In this document: positions 32,313 to 41,405 of the stretch, one piece after another
How the letters are laid out: every line of letters begins with the position of its first letter
How positions within the stretch are numbered: the first letter of the stretch is position 1
Assembly (NCBI RefSeq): GCF_001766415.1
Contig: NZ_MKXO01000004.1
Location: 62,001 to 126,000, forward strand
Origin: Exiguobacterium aurantiacum
GTDB lineage: Bacteria; Bacillota; Bacilli; Exiguobacteriales; Exiguobacteriaceae
Length of the DNA stretch: 64,000 nucleotides
Direction: 5' to 3'
Notes under the pieces: model-generated
What the model was told of the DNA's origin: nothing
Database searches by the model: none
Seen by the model: the letters and a program-made list of their open reading frames with translations, nothing else
Made by a program: the position numbers and the translations under genes

Positions 32313-32807
32313 TCAAGATTCGAGCGCAGGGCTCATGTTCAGTTGTTGGAACCGGGCGACTAATTCGCCGGTCGCTTTGATCTGGTTTTTTAAGACGTAC
32401 GCGGTCGCGTTCGTCTGGATGCGGTGACCGTCTTTCGTGACGATCACGCCGTTCGGGGCACCCTCGACAGTCACGATGTCCCGAATGTGGGACCAGGCGT
32501 ACCATTCGCAATCTTCACGTTTCGGCGATTTCGTCGGGAAGAAGACGAGTCCCGTCGTCGGTTCGATGACGACCGGCACTTTGCCTTTGACCCCGGCGAC
32601 GCGTTTGGCGACGAAGATCCGTTCCTCGATCGAGCTGTTGTACTGGCGGCAAGAGAGCTGCAGCAACTGGTACGGCCGGAGCGGGGTCGAGATTTCGCTG
32701 CCGTCCTCGAGAATGATTCGCGATTGCTTCATCATGTCAAAGCAAGGCAGGATCGCCACGGTTCGCTTCGTGATGCGATATTTTTCCTCGGAATAGTAGG
32801 GGCGCAT
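32313..32807 (-). CDS. comK: ComK, competence master regulator (short form)
   Basis: 164 residues from the ATG at 32807 (168 from 32819). ComK switches on comF, comG and other uptake genes. Matching segments include PLRPYQLLQLSCRQYNSS, VPVVIEPTTGLVFFPTKSPK and the end AYVLKNQIKATGELVARFQQ. It lacks the ~30-residue C-terminal tail of B. subtilis ComK (192 residues). GAGGAGG abuts the ATG at 32819, so the ATG at 32807 or the GTG at 32816 may be the true start. comFA-comFC are at the left end of the window. Confidence 0.87.
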   Translation of the reverse strand: MRPYYSEEKYRITKRTVAILPCFDMMKQSRIILEDGSEISTPLRPYQLLQLSCRQYNSSIEERIFVAKRVAGVKGKVPVVIEPTTGLVFFPTKSPKREDCEWYAWSHIRDIVTVEGAPNGVIVTKDGHRIQTNATAYVLKNQIKATGELVARFQQLNMSPALES

Positions 32808-32994
32808 ACGCTGCACCATCCTCCTCGTATTAGATTTTCAGGATCGGCCGATATTCAAAAAAGCACAAACCTAAATCATCCCTTCCATGATATATCACAA
32901 AAAATGTAAATTCAATAAGCCAATATGAAAAGTAGGGAAATATAATTCCAATGTAAGCCAAAAGACGATTCATTTACAAAATAGCAGAAAATGG

Positions 32995-33023
32995 TTGTAT
33001 AGTGACCGAGAAGGTGGTAATAT
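32995..33023 (+). promoter_or_regulatory. SigA promoter of the cold-shock gene
   Basis: TTGTAT (32995-33000), a 17-nt spacer, and TAATAT (33018-33023). The leader of about 50 nt holds a small hairpin (AGAGG with CCTCT, 33032-33046). Confidence 0.7.
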
Positions 33024-33079
33024 AGCTACTAGAGGGAAAGCCTCTGTATTCTTCAATGGTGAAAGGAATGGATTTGCAC

Positions 33080-33277
33080 ATGGTAGGTAAAGTAAAATGG
33101 TTTAACTCAGAAAAAGGTTTTGGTTTCATCGAGGTAGAAGGCGGCAAGGACGTTTTCGTACACTTCTCAGCAATCCAAACTGACGGCTACAAAGCTCTTG
33201 ACGAAGGTCAAGAAGTTGAGTTTGAAATCGTAGATGGCGAACGCGGCCCACAAGCGGCTAACGTTGTAAAATTATAA
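33080..33277 (+). CDS. Cold-shock protein, CspA family
   Basis: 65-residue single-stranded nucleic-acid chaperone. RNP1 KGFGFI and RNP2 DVFVHF are intact, and the end GPQAANV is typical of Bacillus Csp. The ATG at 33080 gives the normal family length; in-frame starts at 33056, 33068 (ATG) and 33074 (TTG) exist and AAAGGA at 33063-33067 lies nearer to these, so the start is unsettled. Monocistronic with terminator. Confidence 0.93.
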   Translation: MVGKVKWFNSEKGFGFIEVEGGKDVFVHFSAIQTDGYKALDEGQEVEFEIVDGERGPQAANVVKL

Positions 33278-33290
33278 TTTCAAACCGTGA

Positions 33291-33318
33291 ACCGGCTTCC
33301 TCGTGAAGTCGGTTTTTT
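33291..33318 (+). terminator. csp terminator
   Basis: ACCGGCTTC pairs with GAAGTCGGT with one G-T pair; six T's follow. Confidence 0.85.
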
Positions 33319-33355
33319 GTTTTGTCTACATAGTATTTTTCTCTTAAGAAAACGA

Positions 33356-33380
33356 GTTTAAAAACGGTGATAACGGGTAA
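33356..33380 (+). promoter_or_regulatory. SigB-type (general stress) promoter of hpf
   Basis: GTTTAA (33356-33361), a 13-nt spacer, and GGGTAA (33375-33380) match the SigB consensus GTTTAA-N12-14-GGGTAT with one mismatch. B. subtilis hpf (yvyD) is a known SigB target. Confidence 0.7.
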
Positions 33381-33457
33381 CTTCTTTCTATACAACCGAT
33401 TCGATTGCAGGCGTGAGCATCGGAACAAAATTGTCATTATTTTCTGATGATAACGTT

Positions 33458-33485
33458 TTCAAATAAACTGAATTCGGGGTATACT
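33458..33485 (+). promoter_or_regulatory. Probable SigA promoter of hpf
   Basis: TTCAAA (33458-33463), 16-nt spacer, TATACT (33480-33485). Confidence 0.55.
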
Positions 33486-33602
33486 ATATATGAGCCACCC
33501 GCTTCCGCTTTCTTTTTAAGAACTTTTTAAGCAATGAGGCAGGAGATTCGGTCCAAAATGACGAATCATTGGTTCAAGCGGTTATTTTAAGGAGGAGTTC
33601 AG

Positions 33603-34163
33603 ATGATTTATAACATTCGCGGCGAAAACATTGAAGTCACACCAGCCATCAAAGACTATGTCGAGAAAAAGCTGGAGAAGTTGACTCGGTATTTCACAAC
33701 TCCTACGGATGCACAGACGGCTTACGTCAACTTGAAAGTGTACAACGAAAAGCAAAAAGTAGAAGTGACGATCCCGATGACGAACTTATTGCTTCGCGCT
33801 GAGGAAACCAACCTCGATATGTACGCGGCAATCGACCTCGTCGTCGACAAATTGGAGCGTCAAATCCGTAAACACAAAACAAAGCTCAACCGTAAAGGAC
33901 GCGCCAAAGAAGGCGGGATCGGCGAGTATTTCAAATCACTCGAAGGTTCTGAAGACATTCCTGCGTACGACGAGGACGAGGCAGAACTCGAACTCGTGCG
34001 GACGAAGCGATTCACGCTCAAGCCGATGGACACGGAAGAAGCGATCCTTCAAATGGACATGCTCGGTCACAGTTTCTTCGTCTTCTCAGACGCGGAGACC
34101 GGGAACACGAACGTCGTCTATCGTCGGAAAGACGGTAAATACGGCTTGATCGAACCTGAATAA
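33603..34163 (+). CDS. hpf: HPF, long-form ribosome hibernation factor
   Basis: 186 residues. The N-terminal S30AE domain (about 1-100; MIYNIRGENIEVTPAIKDYV) binds in the decoding centre. The C-terminal domain (about 130-186; VRTKRFTLKPMDTEEAILQM then SFFVFSDAETGNTNVVYRRK) joins two ribosomes into 100S dimers. SD AAGGAGG precedes the ATG. Two promoters upstream suggest both stress and housekeeping expression. It is followed by its own terminator and then secA, the order seen in B. subtilis. Confidence 0.97.
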   Translation: MIYNIRGENIEVTPAIKDYVEKKLEKLTRYFTTPTDAQTAYVNLKVYNEKQKVEVTIPMTNLLLRAEETNLDMYAAIDLVVDKLERQIRKHKTKLNRKGRAKEGGIGEYFKSLEGSEDIPAYDEDEAELELVRTKRFTLKPMDTEEAILQMDMLGHSFFVFSDAETGNTNVVYRRKDGKYGLIEPE

Positions 34164-34180
34164 TCTAACTTTGAATTCAC

Positions 34181-34213
34181 ACGGCCCTCCGACTTGGAGG
34201 GCCGTTTCGTTTT
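34181..34213 (+). terminator. hpf terminator
   Basis: ACGGCCCTCC (34181-34190) and GGAGGGCCGT (34196-34205) pair exactly around GACTT; T-rich sequence follows. Confidence 0.85.
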
Positions 34214-34304
34214 GCCTTTCCTTGAAAGCGTGGGTCACTTCGGTTAAACTGTACATTAGGGAAAAAACATGCATTTTTGACTGAGTGCAGAGGAGATAAA
34301 ACGT

Positions 34305-36827
34305 ATGGCGAACTTTTTGAAAGATTTATTTGCTCCACAGAAACGAGTATTGAAAAAAGCAGAAAAAGCAGCCGACTTAGTCGAGTCATTCGCTGAGCCG
34401 ACGAAGGCGTTGTCTGACGAAGCACTTCAGGCGAAGTCTGTCGAATTCCGTGAGCGTCTGGATAAAGGGGAAACGCTTGACGATATCCTTCCGGAAGCGT
34501 TCGCGGTCTGTCGCGAGGCGTCAGAACGCGTGCTCGGCATGCGTCACTACCGCGTCCAGCTCATCGGGGGCTACGTGCTCCATAACGGCGACATCGCCGA
34601 GATGAAGACCGGTGAAGGGAAGACGCTCGTCGCGACGCTCCCGGTTTACTTGAACGCCCTGACTGGCCGTGGCGTACACGTCGTGACGGTCAACGAATAT
34701 TTGGCGAAACGTGACAAAGAACTCATGGAACCGCTCTACTTCGCGCTCGGCCTCTCGGTCGGACTGAACGTCTCGAACATGGACCGCGTCGAGAAGCAGG
34801 CGGCGTACAACTGTGACATCACGTACTCGACGAACAATGAACTCGGGTTCGACTACTTGCGTGACAACATGGTCCTTTATAAGGAAGACCGTGTTCAGCG
34901 TGAGCTCTACTACACGATCGTCGATGAAGTCGACTCGATCCTCGTCGATGAGGCGCGGACCCCGCTCATCATCTCAGGGTCGGCCCAAAAATCGACCGAG
35001 TTGTACACACGTGCCGACGCGTTCGTCCGGACGCTCAAGCTCGAAGACGACTACACGGTCGACGTGAAGACGAAATCGGTGTTACTCACGGACAAAGGGG
35101 TCGACCTCGCCGAGAAGTTCTTCGGCATCGACAACTTGTTCGCGATCGAGCACGTTTCGGTCAACCACCACGTCGGGCTCGCATTGCGTGCGAACGCCGT
35201 CATGCATCATGACGTCGACTACATGATCCGCGACGGCCAAGTCATGATCATCGACCAGTTCACAGGTCGGGTCATGGACGGACGCCGCTACTCGGAAGGT
35301 CTGCACCAGGCGATCGAGGCGAAAGAAGGCGTCGAGATTCAGCGGGAATCGATGACGCTCGCGACGATCACGTACCAAAACTACTTCCGGATGTATGAGA
35401 AGCTGGCCGGGATGACCGGTACGGCGAAGACGGAGGAAGAAGAGTTCCGTAACATCTACAACATGCAAGTCGTCACGATCCCGACGAACAAGCCGATCGT
35501 CCGTGAAGACGGTTCTGACCTCATCTTCAAGTCGATGGAAGGCAAGTTCAAAGCCGTCGTCGAAGAGATCGCTTCGGCGCACGCGACCGGACAACCGGTC
35601 CTCGTCGGTACGGTCGCGGTCGAGACGTCTGAGTATTTGAGCAAGCTACTCACGAAGAAGAAGATCAAACACGAAGTCTTGAACGCGAAAAACCACGCCC
35701 GTGAAGCCGAAATCGTCGAGAACGCCGGACAAAAAGGTTCGGTCACGATCGCGACGAACATGGCTGGACGCGGAACCGACATCAAGCTCGGCGAAGGTGT
35801 CATCGGGCTCGGCGGTCTTTACATCGTCGGTACCGAGCGCCACGAGTCGCGCCGGATCGACAACCAGCTCCGCGGTCGGGCCGGTCGTCAAGGCGACCCG
35901 GGTAAATCGCAGTTCTACTTGTCACTCGAAGATGAGCTCATGCGCCGCTTCGGGACCGACAGCCTCCAGAGCATGATGGAGCGCCTCGGCATGGACGACA
36001 CGCAACCGATCGAGAGCCGCATGGTCTCGAAAGCGGTCGAGTCGGCTCAAAAACGTGTCGAAGGCAATAACTATGATGCCCGTAAACAGCTGCTCGGTTA
36101 CGACAACGTCATGGCCGACCAACGGAAAGTCATGTATAAAGACCGGGCCAGCATCCTCGAGAACGAATCGGTCACCGATATCGTTCGCTCGATGATCCGT
36201 GAGACGGTCGAGATGGGCGTGGCGCAATACACGCCGCTCGAACTCGTGCCGGAAGAATGGAACATCGACGAGCTGGCGCACTGGGCCAACCAGACGCTCG
36301 CCCTCGAGAACGCAGTCGCCGGGAAAGACTTCTACGGCAAAGAACGCGAAGAGATCACTGAGCTGTTGCTTGAGCGGACGAACGCCCAGTACGAGGCGAA
36401 ACGTCAACTCGCACCGCCGGACCGGTTCAACGAGTTCGAGAAGATCATCGTGCTCCGTGCCGTCGATTCGCACTGGATGGCGCACATCGACCATATGGAC
36501 CAGCTTCGTCAAGGCATCCACTTGCGTGCTTACGGACAGAACGACCCGCTCCGTGAGTATCAGGCGGAAGGCGTCAGCATGTTTGACGCGATGAACGCGG
36601 CCATCTCGGAAGAAGTGACCGGCTTCGTGCTCCGTGCCGAGGTCGGCGACAACCTCCGACGCGAGAAAGTCGTCGAGGAGGAAGTGGCGGTGTCTGGCAA
36701 GGACGACGCACCGGTGAAGAAAAAACCGGTCCGCCGTTCAGAAGACCAACGCCTCGGGCGCAACGACCCGTGCTGGTGTGGTTCAGGCAAGAAGTTTAAA
36801 AACTGTCACGGCAAACAACAAGCTTAA
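34305..36827 (+). CDS. secA: SecA, preprotein translocase ATPase
   Basis: 840-residue motor that pushes unfolded preproteins through SecYEG. It has Walker A KTGEGKT (101-107), [19 protein letters not shown] of nucleotide-binding domain 1, the helicase-like [12 protein letters not shown] and RAGRQGDPG of domain 2, and the C-terminal zinc site (C823, C825, C834, H835). Full length for the family. SD GAGGAG precedes the ATG. A hairpin separates it from prfB. Confidence 0.98.
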   Translation: MANFLKDLFAPQKRVLKKAEKAADLVESFAEPTKALSDEALQAKSVEFRERLDKGETLDDILPEAFAVCREASERVLGMRHYRVQLIGGYVLHNGDIAEMKTGEGKTLVATLPVYLNALTGRGVHVVTVNEYLAKRDKELMEPLYFALGLSVGLNVSNMDRVEKQAAYNCDITYSTNNELGFDYLRDNMVLYKEDRVQRELYYTIVDEVDSILVDEARTPLIISGSAQKSTELYTRADAFVRTLKLEDDYTVDVKTKSVLLTDKGVDLAEKFFGIDNLFAIEHVSVNHHVGLALRANAVMHHDVDYMIRDGQVMIIDQFTGRVMDGRRYSEGLHQAIEAKEGVEIQRESMTLATITYQNYFRMYEKLAGMTGTAKTEEEEFRNIYNMQVVTIPTNKPIVREDGSDLIFKSMEGKFKAVVEEIASAHATGQPVLVGTVAVETSEYLSKLLTKKKIKHEVLNAKNHAREAEIVENAGQKGSVTIATNMAGRGTDIKLGEGVIGLGGLYIVGTERHESRRIDNQLRGRAGRQGDPGKSQFYLSLEDELMRRFGTDSLQSMMERLGMDDTQPIESRMVSKAVESAQKRVEGNNYDARKQLLGYDNVMADQRKVMYKDRASILENESVTDIVRSMIRETVEMGVAQYTPLELVPEEWNIDELAHWANQTLALENAVAGKDFYGKEREEITELLLERTNAQYEAKRQLAPPDRFNEFEKIIVLRAVDSHWMAHIDHMDQLRQGIHLRAYGQNDPLREYQAEGVSMFDAMNAAISEEVTGFVLRAEVGDNLRREKVVEEEVAVSGKDDAPVKKKPVRRSEDQRLGRNDPCWCGSGKKFKNCHGKQQA

Positions 36828-36833
36828 TTTTTG

Positions 36834-36857
36834 AAGAGGCGAGCCTGCTCGCCTCTT
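36834..36857 (+). terminator. Hairpin between secA and prfB (attenuator-like)
   Basis: AGAGGCGAGC and GCTCGCCTCT pair exactly over 10 bp around CT, but only TTTCC follows. It probably gives partial termination. Confidence 0.55.
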
Positions 36858-36881
36858 TCCTACGGAAAGGTGAATCTCACT

Positions 36882-37982
36882 ATGGAAATTTCAGATATTC
36901 GGAACGAACTCGAGGCGATGGCAAAACGCCTCGAAAATTACAGACAATCGCTCAACTTAACAGAGAAACAGGCGCGCATCGCCGAGCTCGAGAACGAGAT
37001 GACGTACCCGGACTTCTGGGACAGCCAAGAGAAGGCACAAAAAGTCATCGACGAGTCGAACGTGCTCAAAGCGATGGTCGACAAGTATCAAGAGCTCGCG
37101 GATGGTCACGAGGACGGCGAAGTCACGCTCGAACTCATCAAGGAAGAACCGGACGTCGAGATGCAAGGTGATCTCTCAGAGATGGTCATGGCGCTCAAGG
37201 CCGACTTCGACGCGTTCGAACTCGAGATCCTCTTGAACGGACCGTATGACGCGAACAACGCCATCCTCGAGCTGCACCCGGGTGCGGGCGGTACCGAGTC
37301 GCAAGACTGGGCCTCGATGCTTCTCCGCATGTATCAGCGCTTCGCGGACAAACAAGGTTGGAAAGTCGAGACGGTCGACTACCTCGCGGGCGAGGAGGCC
37401 GGCGTCAAGTCGGTCACGCTCCGCATCGTCGGGCATAACGCCTACGGCTACTTGAAAGCGGAGAAAGGGATCCACCGCTTGGTCCGGATCTCGCCGTTCG
37501 ACTCGTCAGGCCGCCGTCATACGTCGTTCGTCTCGTGCGACGTCATGCCGGAATTCGATGACGATATCGAGATCGACGTCAGAACCGAAGACCTCCGCAT
37601 CGACACGTACCGCGCGTCAGGCGCCGGCGGTCAGCACATCAACACGACCGACTCGGCCGTCCGGATCACGCACGTGCCGACGGGTGTCGTCGTCTCATGT
37701 CAGGCCGAGCGTTCGCAGATCAAGAACCGTGAAGCGGCGATGAAGATGCTCAAGGCGAAACTGTACCAGCGCGAACTCGATGAGCAGCAACGCAAGCTCG
37801 ACGAGATCCGCGGTGAGAAGACAGACATCGGCTGGGGCAGTCAGATCCGTTCATACGTCTTCCACCCGTATGCGATGGTCAAAGACCACCGCACGAGTTA
37901 TGAAGTCGGGAACACGAGCGGCGTCATGGATGGAGACATCATGGGCTTCATCGACGCTTACCTCCGTAAGACAAATATGTGA
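36882..37982 (+). CDS. prfB: Peptide chain release factor 2, without the programmed frameshift
   Basis: 366 residues in one continuous frame. RF2 reads UGA/UAA through SPF (in [12 protein letters not shown]) and hydrolyses peptidyl-tRNA through GGQ (in [10 protein letters not shown]). In most bacteria codon 26 is an in-frame UGA after CUU that needs a +1 shift; here the region reads [10 protein letters not shown] with no stop. ATG 36882 has GAAAGGTG upstream; the frame opens at 36831 but the extra residues are not conserved. Confidence 0.95.
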   Translation: MEISDIRNELEAMAKRLENYRQSLNLTEKQARIAELENEMTYPDFWDSQEKAQKVIDESNVLKAMVDKYQELADGHEDGEVTLELIKEEPDVEMQGDLSEMVMALKADFDAFELEILLNGPYDANNAILELHPGAGGTESQDWASMLLRMYQRFADKQGWKVETVDYLAGEEAGVKSVTLRIVGHNAYGYLKAEKGIHRLVRISPFDSSGRRHTSFVSCDVMPEFDDDIEIDVRTEDLRIDTYRASGAGGQHINTTDSAVRITHVPTGVVVSCQAERSQIKNREAAMKMLKAKLYQRELDEQQRKLDEIRGEKTDIGWGSQIRSYVFHPYAMVKDHRTSYEVGNTSGVMDGDIMGFIDAYLRKTNM

Positions 37983-37987
37983 TGCAT

Positions 37988-38017
37988 GTGGCTCAAAGAC
38001 GTCCGTCTTTGGGCCAC
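37988..38017 (+). other. Stable hairpin between prfB and yvjA
   Basis: GTGGCTCAAAGAC (37988-38000) pairs with GTCTTTGGGCCAC (38005-38017) with one G-T pair, loop GTCC. No T-run follows, so it may protect or process the message rather than end it. Confidence 0.6.
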
Positions 38018-38043
38018 GTTGTATGTAGAGGAGAATTTCTTTA

Positions 38044-38901
38044 ATGAAGCAAATCGTCAAAGACTATATTTACTTATTGACCGGTTCCGTGTTCGTCGCC
38101 TCGGCGTTCAGTCTGTTCCTGTTCCCGAACAACATCGCCTCGGGCGGCGTCAGCGGGATCTCGATCATCACGTACGAGCTGTTCGGCATCTCGCCGGGGG
38201 CGTTCCAGCTCGTCTCGAACGTGTTGCTCCTCCTCGTCGGCTGGATGATCCTCGGACTCGGCTTCGGCGTCAAATCGCTCGTCGGCTCGATCTTCTTACC
38301 AGGTGTGATCTTGTTTTATGAAGCGATCGGTGCGGGCGCGGCGGTCGATGATACGCTGCTCGCGGCCGTGTTCGGCGGTGTCGGTGTCGGGATCGGCCTC
38401 GGGCTCATCTTCCGCGGCCGGGCCTCGACCGGCGGGATGGACTTACTCGCCCAGATCCTACATAAGTTCACCCACATCCCGCTCTATCTCTGTATCGCCA
38501 TCCTCGACGGTACCGTCGTGATCGTCGCAGCCGTCACGTTCTCGTTCACGACGGGACTGTACGCGCTGATCGCCTTGTACATCACGATCAAGATGATCGA
38601 CTTCGTCCAGCTCGGCTTCACGCAAGACAAGATGGCGTATGTCATCTCGGACAAGCGTGACGTCATCACGCGCGCCGTCTTCGACGAGCTCGACCGGGGC
38701 GCGACCGAGATCCAGGCGATCGGCGCCTATTCGCGTCTCGACCGGCCGATGTTGCTCGTCGTCGTCCGTCAGAACGAGGTGAGTCGGTTGAGAGACCTGA
38801 TCCGCCGCATCGACCCCGACGCGTTCCTCATCTTCAGCGAGGCGCACGAGGTGATGGGCCAAGGTTTCACCTCAGATAAACGGTATAGCAACGTCCCGTG
38901 A
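38044..38901 (+). CDS. yvjA: YvjA, YitT-family membrane protein
   Basis: 285 residues with about five membrane segments (starting YIYLLTGSVFVASAFSLFLF) and a C-terminal DUF2179 domain (about 205-275; VISDKRDVITRAVFDELDRG). Its function is unknown. Its place right after prfB matches B. subtilis yvjA. A second family member is at 7653. SD GAGGAG before the ATG. Confidence 0.87.
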   Translation: MKQIVKDYIYLLTGSVFVASAFSLFLFPNNIASGGVSGISIITYELFGISPGAFQLVSNVLLLLVGWMILGLGFGVKSLVGSIFLPGVILFYEAIGAGAAVDDTLLAAVFGGVGVGIGLGLIFRGRASTGGMDLLAQILHKFTHIPLYLCIAILDGTVVIVAAVTFSFTTGLYALIALYITIKMIDFVQLGFTQDKMAYVISDKRDVITRAVFDELDRGATEIQAIGAYSRLDRPMLLVVVRQNEVSRLRDLIRRIDPDAFLIFSEAHEVMGQGFTSDKRYSNVP

Positions 38902-38936
38902 CATGTGGAATCTTTGTGTACTTTTCGTGAGATTAG

Positions 38937-38965
38937 GTTAAAGGCCTTGTCAAAACGGTTATAAT
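38937..38965 (+). promoter_or_regulatory. SigA promoter of cccB
   Basis: TATAAT (38960-38965) with a weak -35 GTTAAA (38937-38942), 17-nt spacer. Confidence 0.6.
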
Positions 38966-39008
38966 GGATAATGTAGGCAATTTCTACAACTTAGGAGGGG
39001 AACCCTAT

Positions 39009-39344
39009 ATGAAGAAGTGGATGATGGCCATCGGCCTTGGCGCCATGCTCACGCTCGGTGCGTGCGGCGGCGGCGATGAAGAAGAAACGACAAGCAATGG
39101 GGATACGGGCTCGAACACGGCTTCAGTCGACGCGGAAGCGGTATACGCCCAAAACTGTGCGGCCTGTCACGGCGCGAACTTGGAAGGCATGAGCGGTCCG
39201 GCATTGACGGACGTCGGTGCACGCCTCTCGGCTGAAGACATCGAGAACATTATTCGAAACGGACAAGGCACGATGCCTGCGAACGTGATCGAGGACGACG
39301 AAGAGATCACAGCGGTCGCAGCTTGGCTCGCCGAGAAGAAGTGA
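39009..39344 (+). CDS. cccB: Cytochrome c-551, lipid-anchored
   Basis: 111 residues. The signal peptide ends in a lipobox at Cys19 (LGACGGG), so the protein is a lipoprotein facing the outside. Heme attachment is CAACH (50-54), and the distal ligand is probably Met89 (GTMPAN). It acts as an electron carrier to terminal oxidase in Bacillales. ATG 39009 has AGGAGGGG 8 nt upstream; a longer frame from 38964 starts inside the promoter. Confidence 0.95.
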   Translation: MKKWMMAIGLGAMLTLGACGGGDEEETTSNGDTGSNTASVDAEAVYAQNCAACHGANLEGMSGPALTDVGARLSAEDIENIIRNGQGTMPANVIEDDEEITAVAAWLAEKK

Positions 39345-39352
39345 TCATCAGG

Positions 39353-39378
39353 ACCACGGGATAACCGTGGTTTTTTTG
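39353..39378 (+). terminator. cccB terminator
   Basis: ACCACGG and CCGTGGT pair over 7 bp around GATAA; seven T's follow. Confidence 0.87.
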
Positions 39379-39448
39379 CATTCCGCGTTTTAGATTGATC
39401 GAATTTTGGTAAGGAACGATAAAGACATTGAAACGGAGTGGATATGAT

Positions 39449-41068
39449 GTGAAGACAAAACTGATTGATTGGCCGACGTTCATCGGTGCGTTCGTCCTGT
39501 TGCTGACGGTGACGTTGCCGCTCGTCTTTTTCCCGGAGACGGGGAAGGCATGGGTCGGCGCCGCCAACACGTTCATGACGACGAACTTTGGCATGTTGTA
39601 TTTAGCGATGGGACTCGGCGCGTTCGGATTTTTGATCTTCGTCGCTTTCAGTGAAAATGGGCACGTCAAGTTAGGCGCTGAAGATGAGGAACCCGAGTTC
39701 AGCACGTTCTCTTGGGCGGCGATGTTGTTCGCCGCCGGGATCGGCTCGAGTATTTTGTATTGGTCGGTCATCGAATGGGTGTACTACTATCAAGGACCGC
39801 CGTTCGGTGTCACACCGGAGTCGACCGAGGCGATCCAATGGGCGACCGCCTACGGCATGTTCCACTGGGGGCCGATCGCTTGGGCGATCTATACGCTGCC
39901 GGCGCTGCCGATCGCTTACTTCTATTATGTACGCCGCAAATCGGTGTTGAAAGTGAGCGAGGCGGTCCGGCCCGTCATCGGCAAATGGGCGGACGGACCG
40001 GTCGGTAAAGTCATCGACATCTTGTTCATCTTCGGTCTTCTCGGCGGGGCCGGCACGACGCTCGCCCTCGGGACACCGATGATCGCCGAAGGGGTGAACG
40101 AGATCACCGGCATCCCGGTCACGCTCGGCATGCAGGCGGTCATCATGCTCATCTGTACCGTCATCTTCGCCATCAGCTCGTACGTCGGCTTGAAACGGGG
40201 CATCAAAGTGCTGAGCGATTTGAACATTTGGCTCGCCATCATTATCCTGACGTTCGTCTTCGCCTTCGGTCCGACCCGGTTCATTCTAGAGACGACGTTC
40301 AACGGGGTCGGCACGATGCTCGACAACTTCTTCTTGATGGCGACGTGGATGGAGCCGTTCGGCAACCTCGGCGGCTTCGAAGAGACAGGCTTCCCGGAAT
40401 CGTGGACGGTGTTCTACTGGGCGTGGTGGCTCGTTTACGCACCGTTCGTCGGCCTGTTCGTCGCCCGGATCTCGCGGGGACGCACGATCCGCGGGATGGT
40501 CATCGGGACGATGGTGTACGGGACGTTCGGCTGTATCCTGTTCTTTGGGATACTTGGCAATTACGGGCTCTACCTCCACTTGACCGGTGCGTTCGACGTC
40601 ATCTCGTATATGGACATGTACGGACCGCCGGCAACGATCATCGCCATTATCGGCCAGCTGCCGTTCGGTAAAGTCGTCGTCGCCGTGTTCACGCTCCTCG
40701 CGATCATCTTCCTCGCGACGACGTTCGACTCGTCTTCCTATATCTTGGCATCGGTCACGCAAAAGCATGTCGAAGAAGAGCCGCTCGTCTGGAACCGCCT
40801 GTTTTGGGCGTTCGCTCTCTGTATCATGCCGCTGACGCTCATGTTCCTCGGTGGGCTTGACACGTTGCAGACGGCGAGCATCGTCGGCGGATTCCCGCTC
40901 ATCTTCATCATGGTGCTCCTCGCCTGGTCGTTCATGCGCGTCTCAAGCAAAGACATCCGGGCGTCGGAAGAGTATGAGTCACCGACGATCCACATCAAAT
41001 ACCGGAAACGGAAACGTTCACCGTTCGACGCGTTGAAAAAACGTCCGACCGATAAACGGAACGATTGA
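39449..41068 (+). CDS. BCCT-family compatible-solute transporter
   Basis: 539 residues with about twelve membrane segments. The family signature ESWTVFYWAWWLVYAPFVG is present, so it should import betaine, choline, carnitine or a relative by Na+ symport. B. subtilis OpuD is the nearest named relative I would expect; the substrate is not decided by sequence. The C-terminus is a basic tail (KYRKRKRSPFDALKKR), common in osmosensing members. GTG 39449 has GGAG 10 nt upstream; TTG 39428 is the longer alternative. It interrupts the usual cccB-ftsE order. Confidence 0.93.
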   Translation: MKTKLIDWPTFIGAFVLLLTVTLPLVFFPETGKAWVGAANTFMTTNFGMLYLAMGLGAFGFLIFVAFSENGHVKLGAEDEEPEFSTFSWAAMLFAAGIGSSILYWSVIEWVYYYQGPPFGVTPESTEAIQWATAYGMFHWGPIAWAIYTLPALPIAYFYYVRRKSVLKVSEAVRPVIGKWADGPVGKVIDILFIFGLLGGAGTTLALGTPMIAEGVNEITGIPVTLGMQAVIMLICTVIFAISSYVGLKRGIKVLSDLNIWLAIIILTFVFAFGPTRFILETTFNGVGTMLDNFFLMATWMEPFGNLGGFEETGFPESWTVFYWAWWLVYAPFVGLFVARISRGRTIRGMVIGTMVYGTFGCILFFGILGNYGLYLHLTGAFDVISYMDMYGPPATIIAIIGQLPFGKVVVAVFTLLAIIFLATTFDSSSYILASVTQKHVEEEPLVWNRLFWAFALCIMPLTLMFLGGLDTLQTASIVGGFPLIFIMVLLAWSFMRVSSKDIRASEEYESPTIHIKYRKRKRSPFDALKKRPTDKRND

Positions 41069-41071
41069 ACA

Positions 41072-41100
41072 TAGGCACTCGCCCCGGCGAGTGCCTATTT
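41072..41100 (+). terminator. BCCT-gene terminator
   Basis: TAGGCACTCGCC and GGCGAGTGCCTA pair exactly over 12 bp; a short T-run follows. Confidence 0.8.
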
Positions 41101-41215
41101 GAATGTGAGTTTCACCAAATGTGACCGCGACGTGAAACGGACGTTCAGTTCAACAATTTCACACCGAACTCAATCGAACTGAAACAATCCTGTAATGGTT
41201 ATTTAAAATTCTGGT

Positions 41216-41224
41216 TGTTATAAT
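41216..41224 (+). promoter_or_regulatory. Extended -10 promoter of ftsEX
   Basis: TGTTATAAT is a TGn-extended -10 with perfect TATAAT (41219-41224). The -35 is weak (TGGTTA). Confidence 0.65.
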
Positions 41225-41405
41225 TGTAGGCGCTCCTACTACTGAACCGGATAAACCTTGGCCCGTTCCGAAACTTGGACGGTGCCTTGACAGAATCACT
41301 AGTTATCGTGTAGAACTGAGGCTAGGCGAAAATATTCACTTACTAAACAACTATACACTCGTCATAGATGCATGAAAAATTTATAAAAAGGGTAGGGAAT
41401 ACGTT

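Larger units (their letters stand above)
33278..33602 (+). other. Gene-free stretch between csp and hpf
   Basis: Holds the csp terminator, a SigB-type promoter (33356), a SigA-type promoter (33458) and the hpf leader of about 110 nt. No further gene or RNA is seen. Confidence 0.7.
41069..41405 (+). other. Gene-free stretch before ftsE with a long structured leader
   Basis: After the BCCT terminator (41072-41100) there is an extended -10 promoter (41216). The leader then runs about 170 nt to ftsE. It contains a hairpin near 41268-41290 (CCGTTCC with GGACGG). No known riboswitch pattern is recognised. Confidence 0.55.

Noticed and set aside
32820-32994. ComK boxes (AAAA-N5-TTTT pairs) upstream of comK
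   Set aside because: Only partial A/T matches with two or more mismatches; not better than chance in this AT-rich stretch.
33455-33482. Second SigB-like pair GTTTTC ... GGGTAT before hpf
   Set aside because: Spacer is 16 nt or more, outside the SigB range; the SigA reading fits better.
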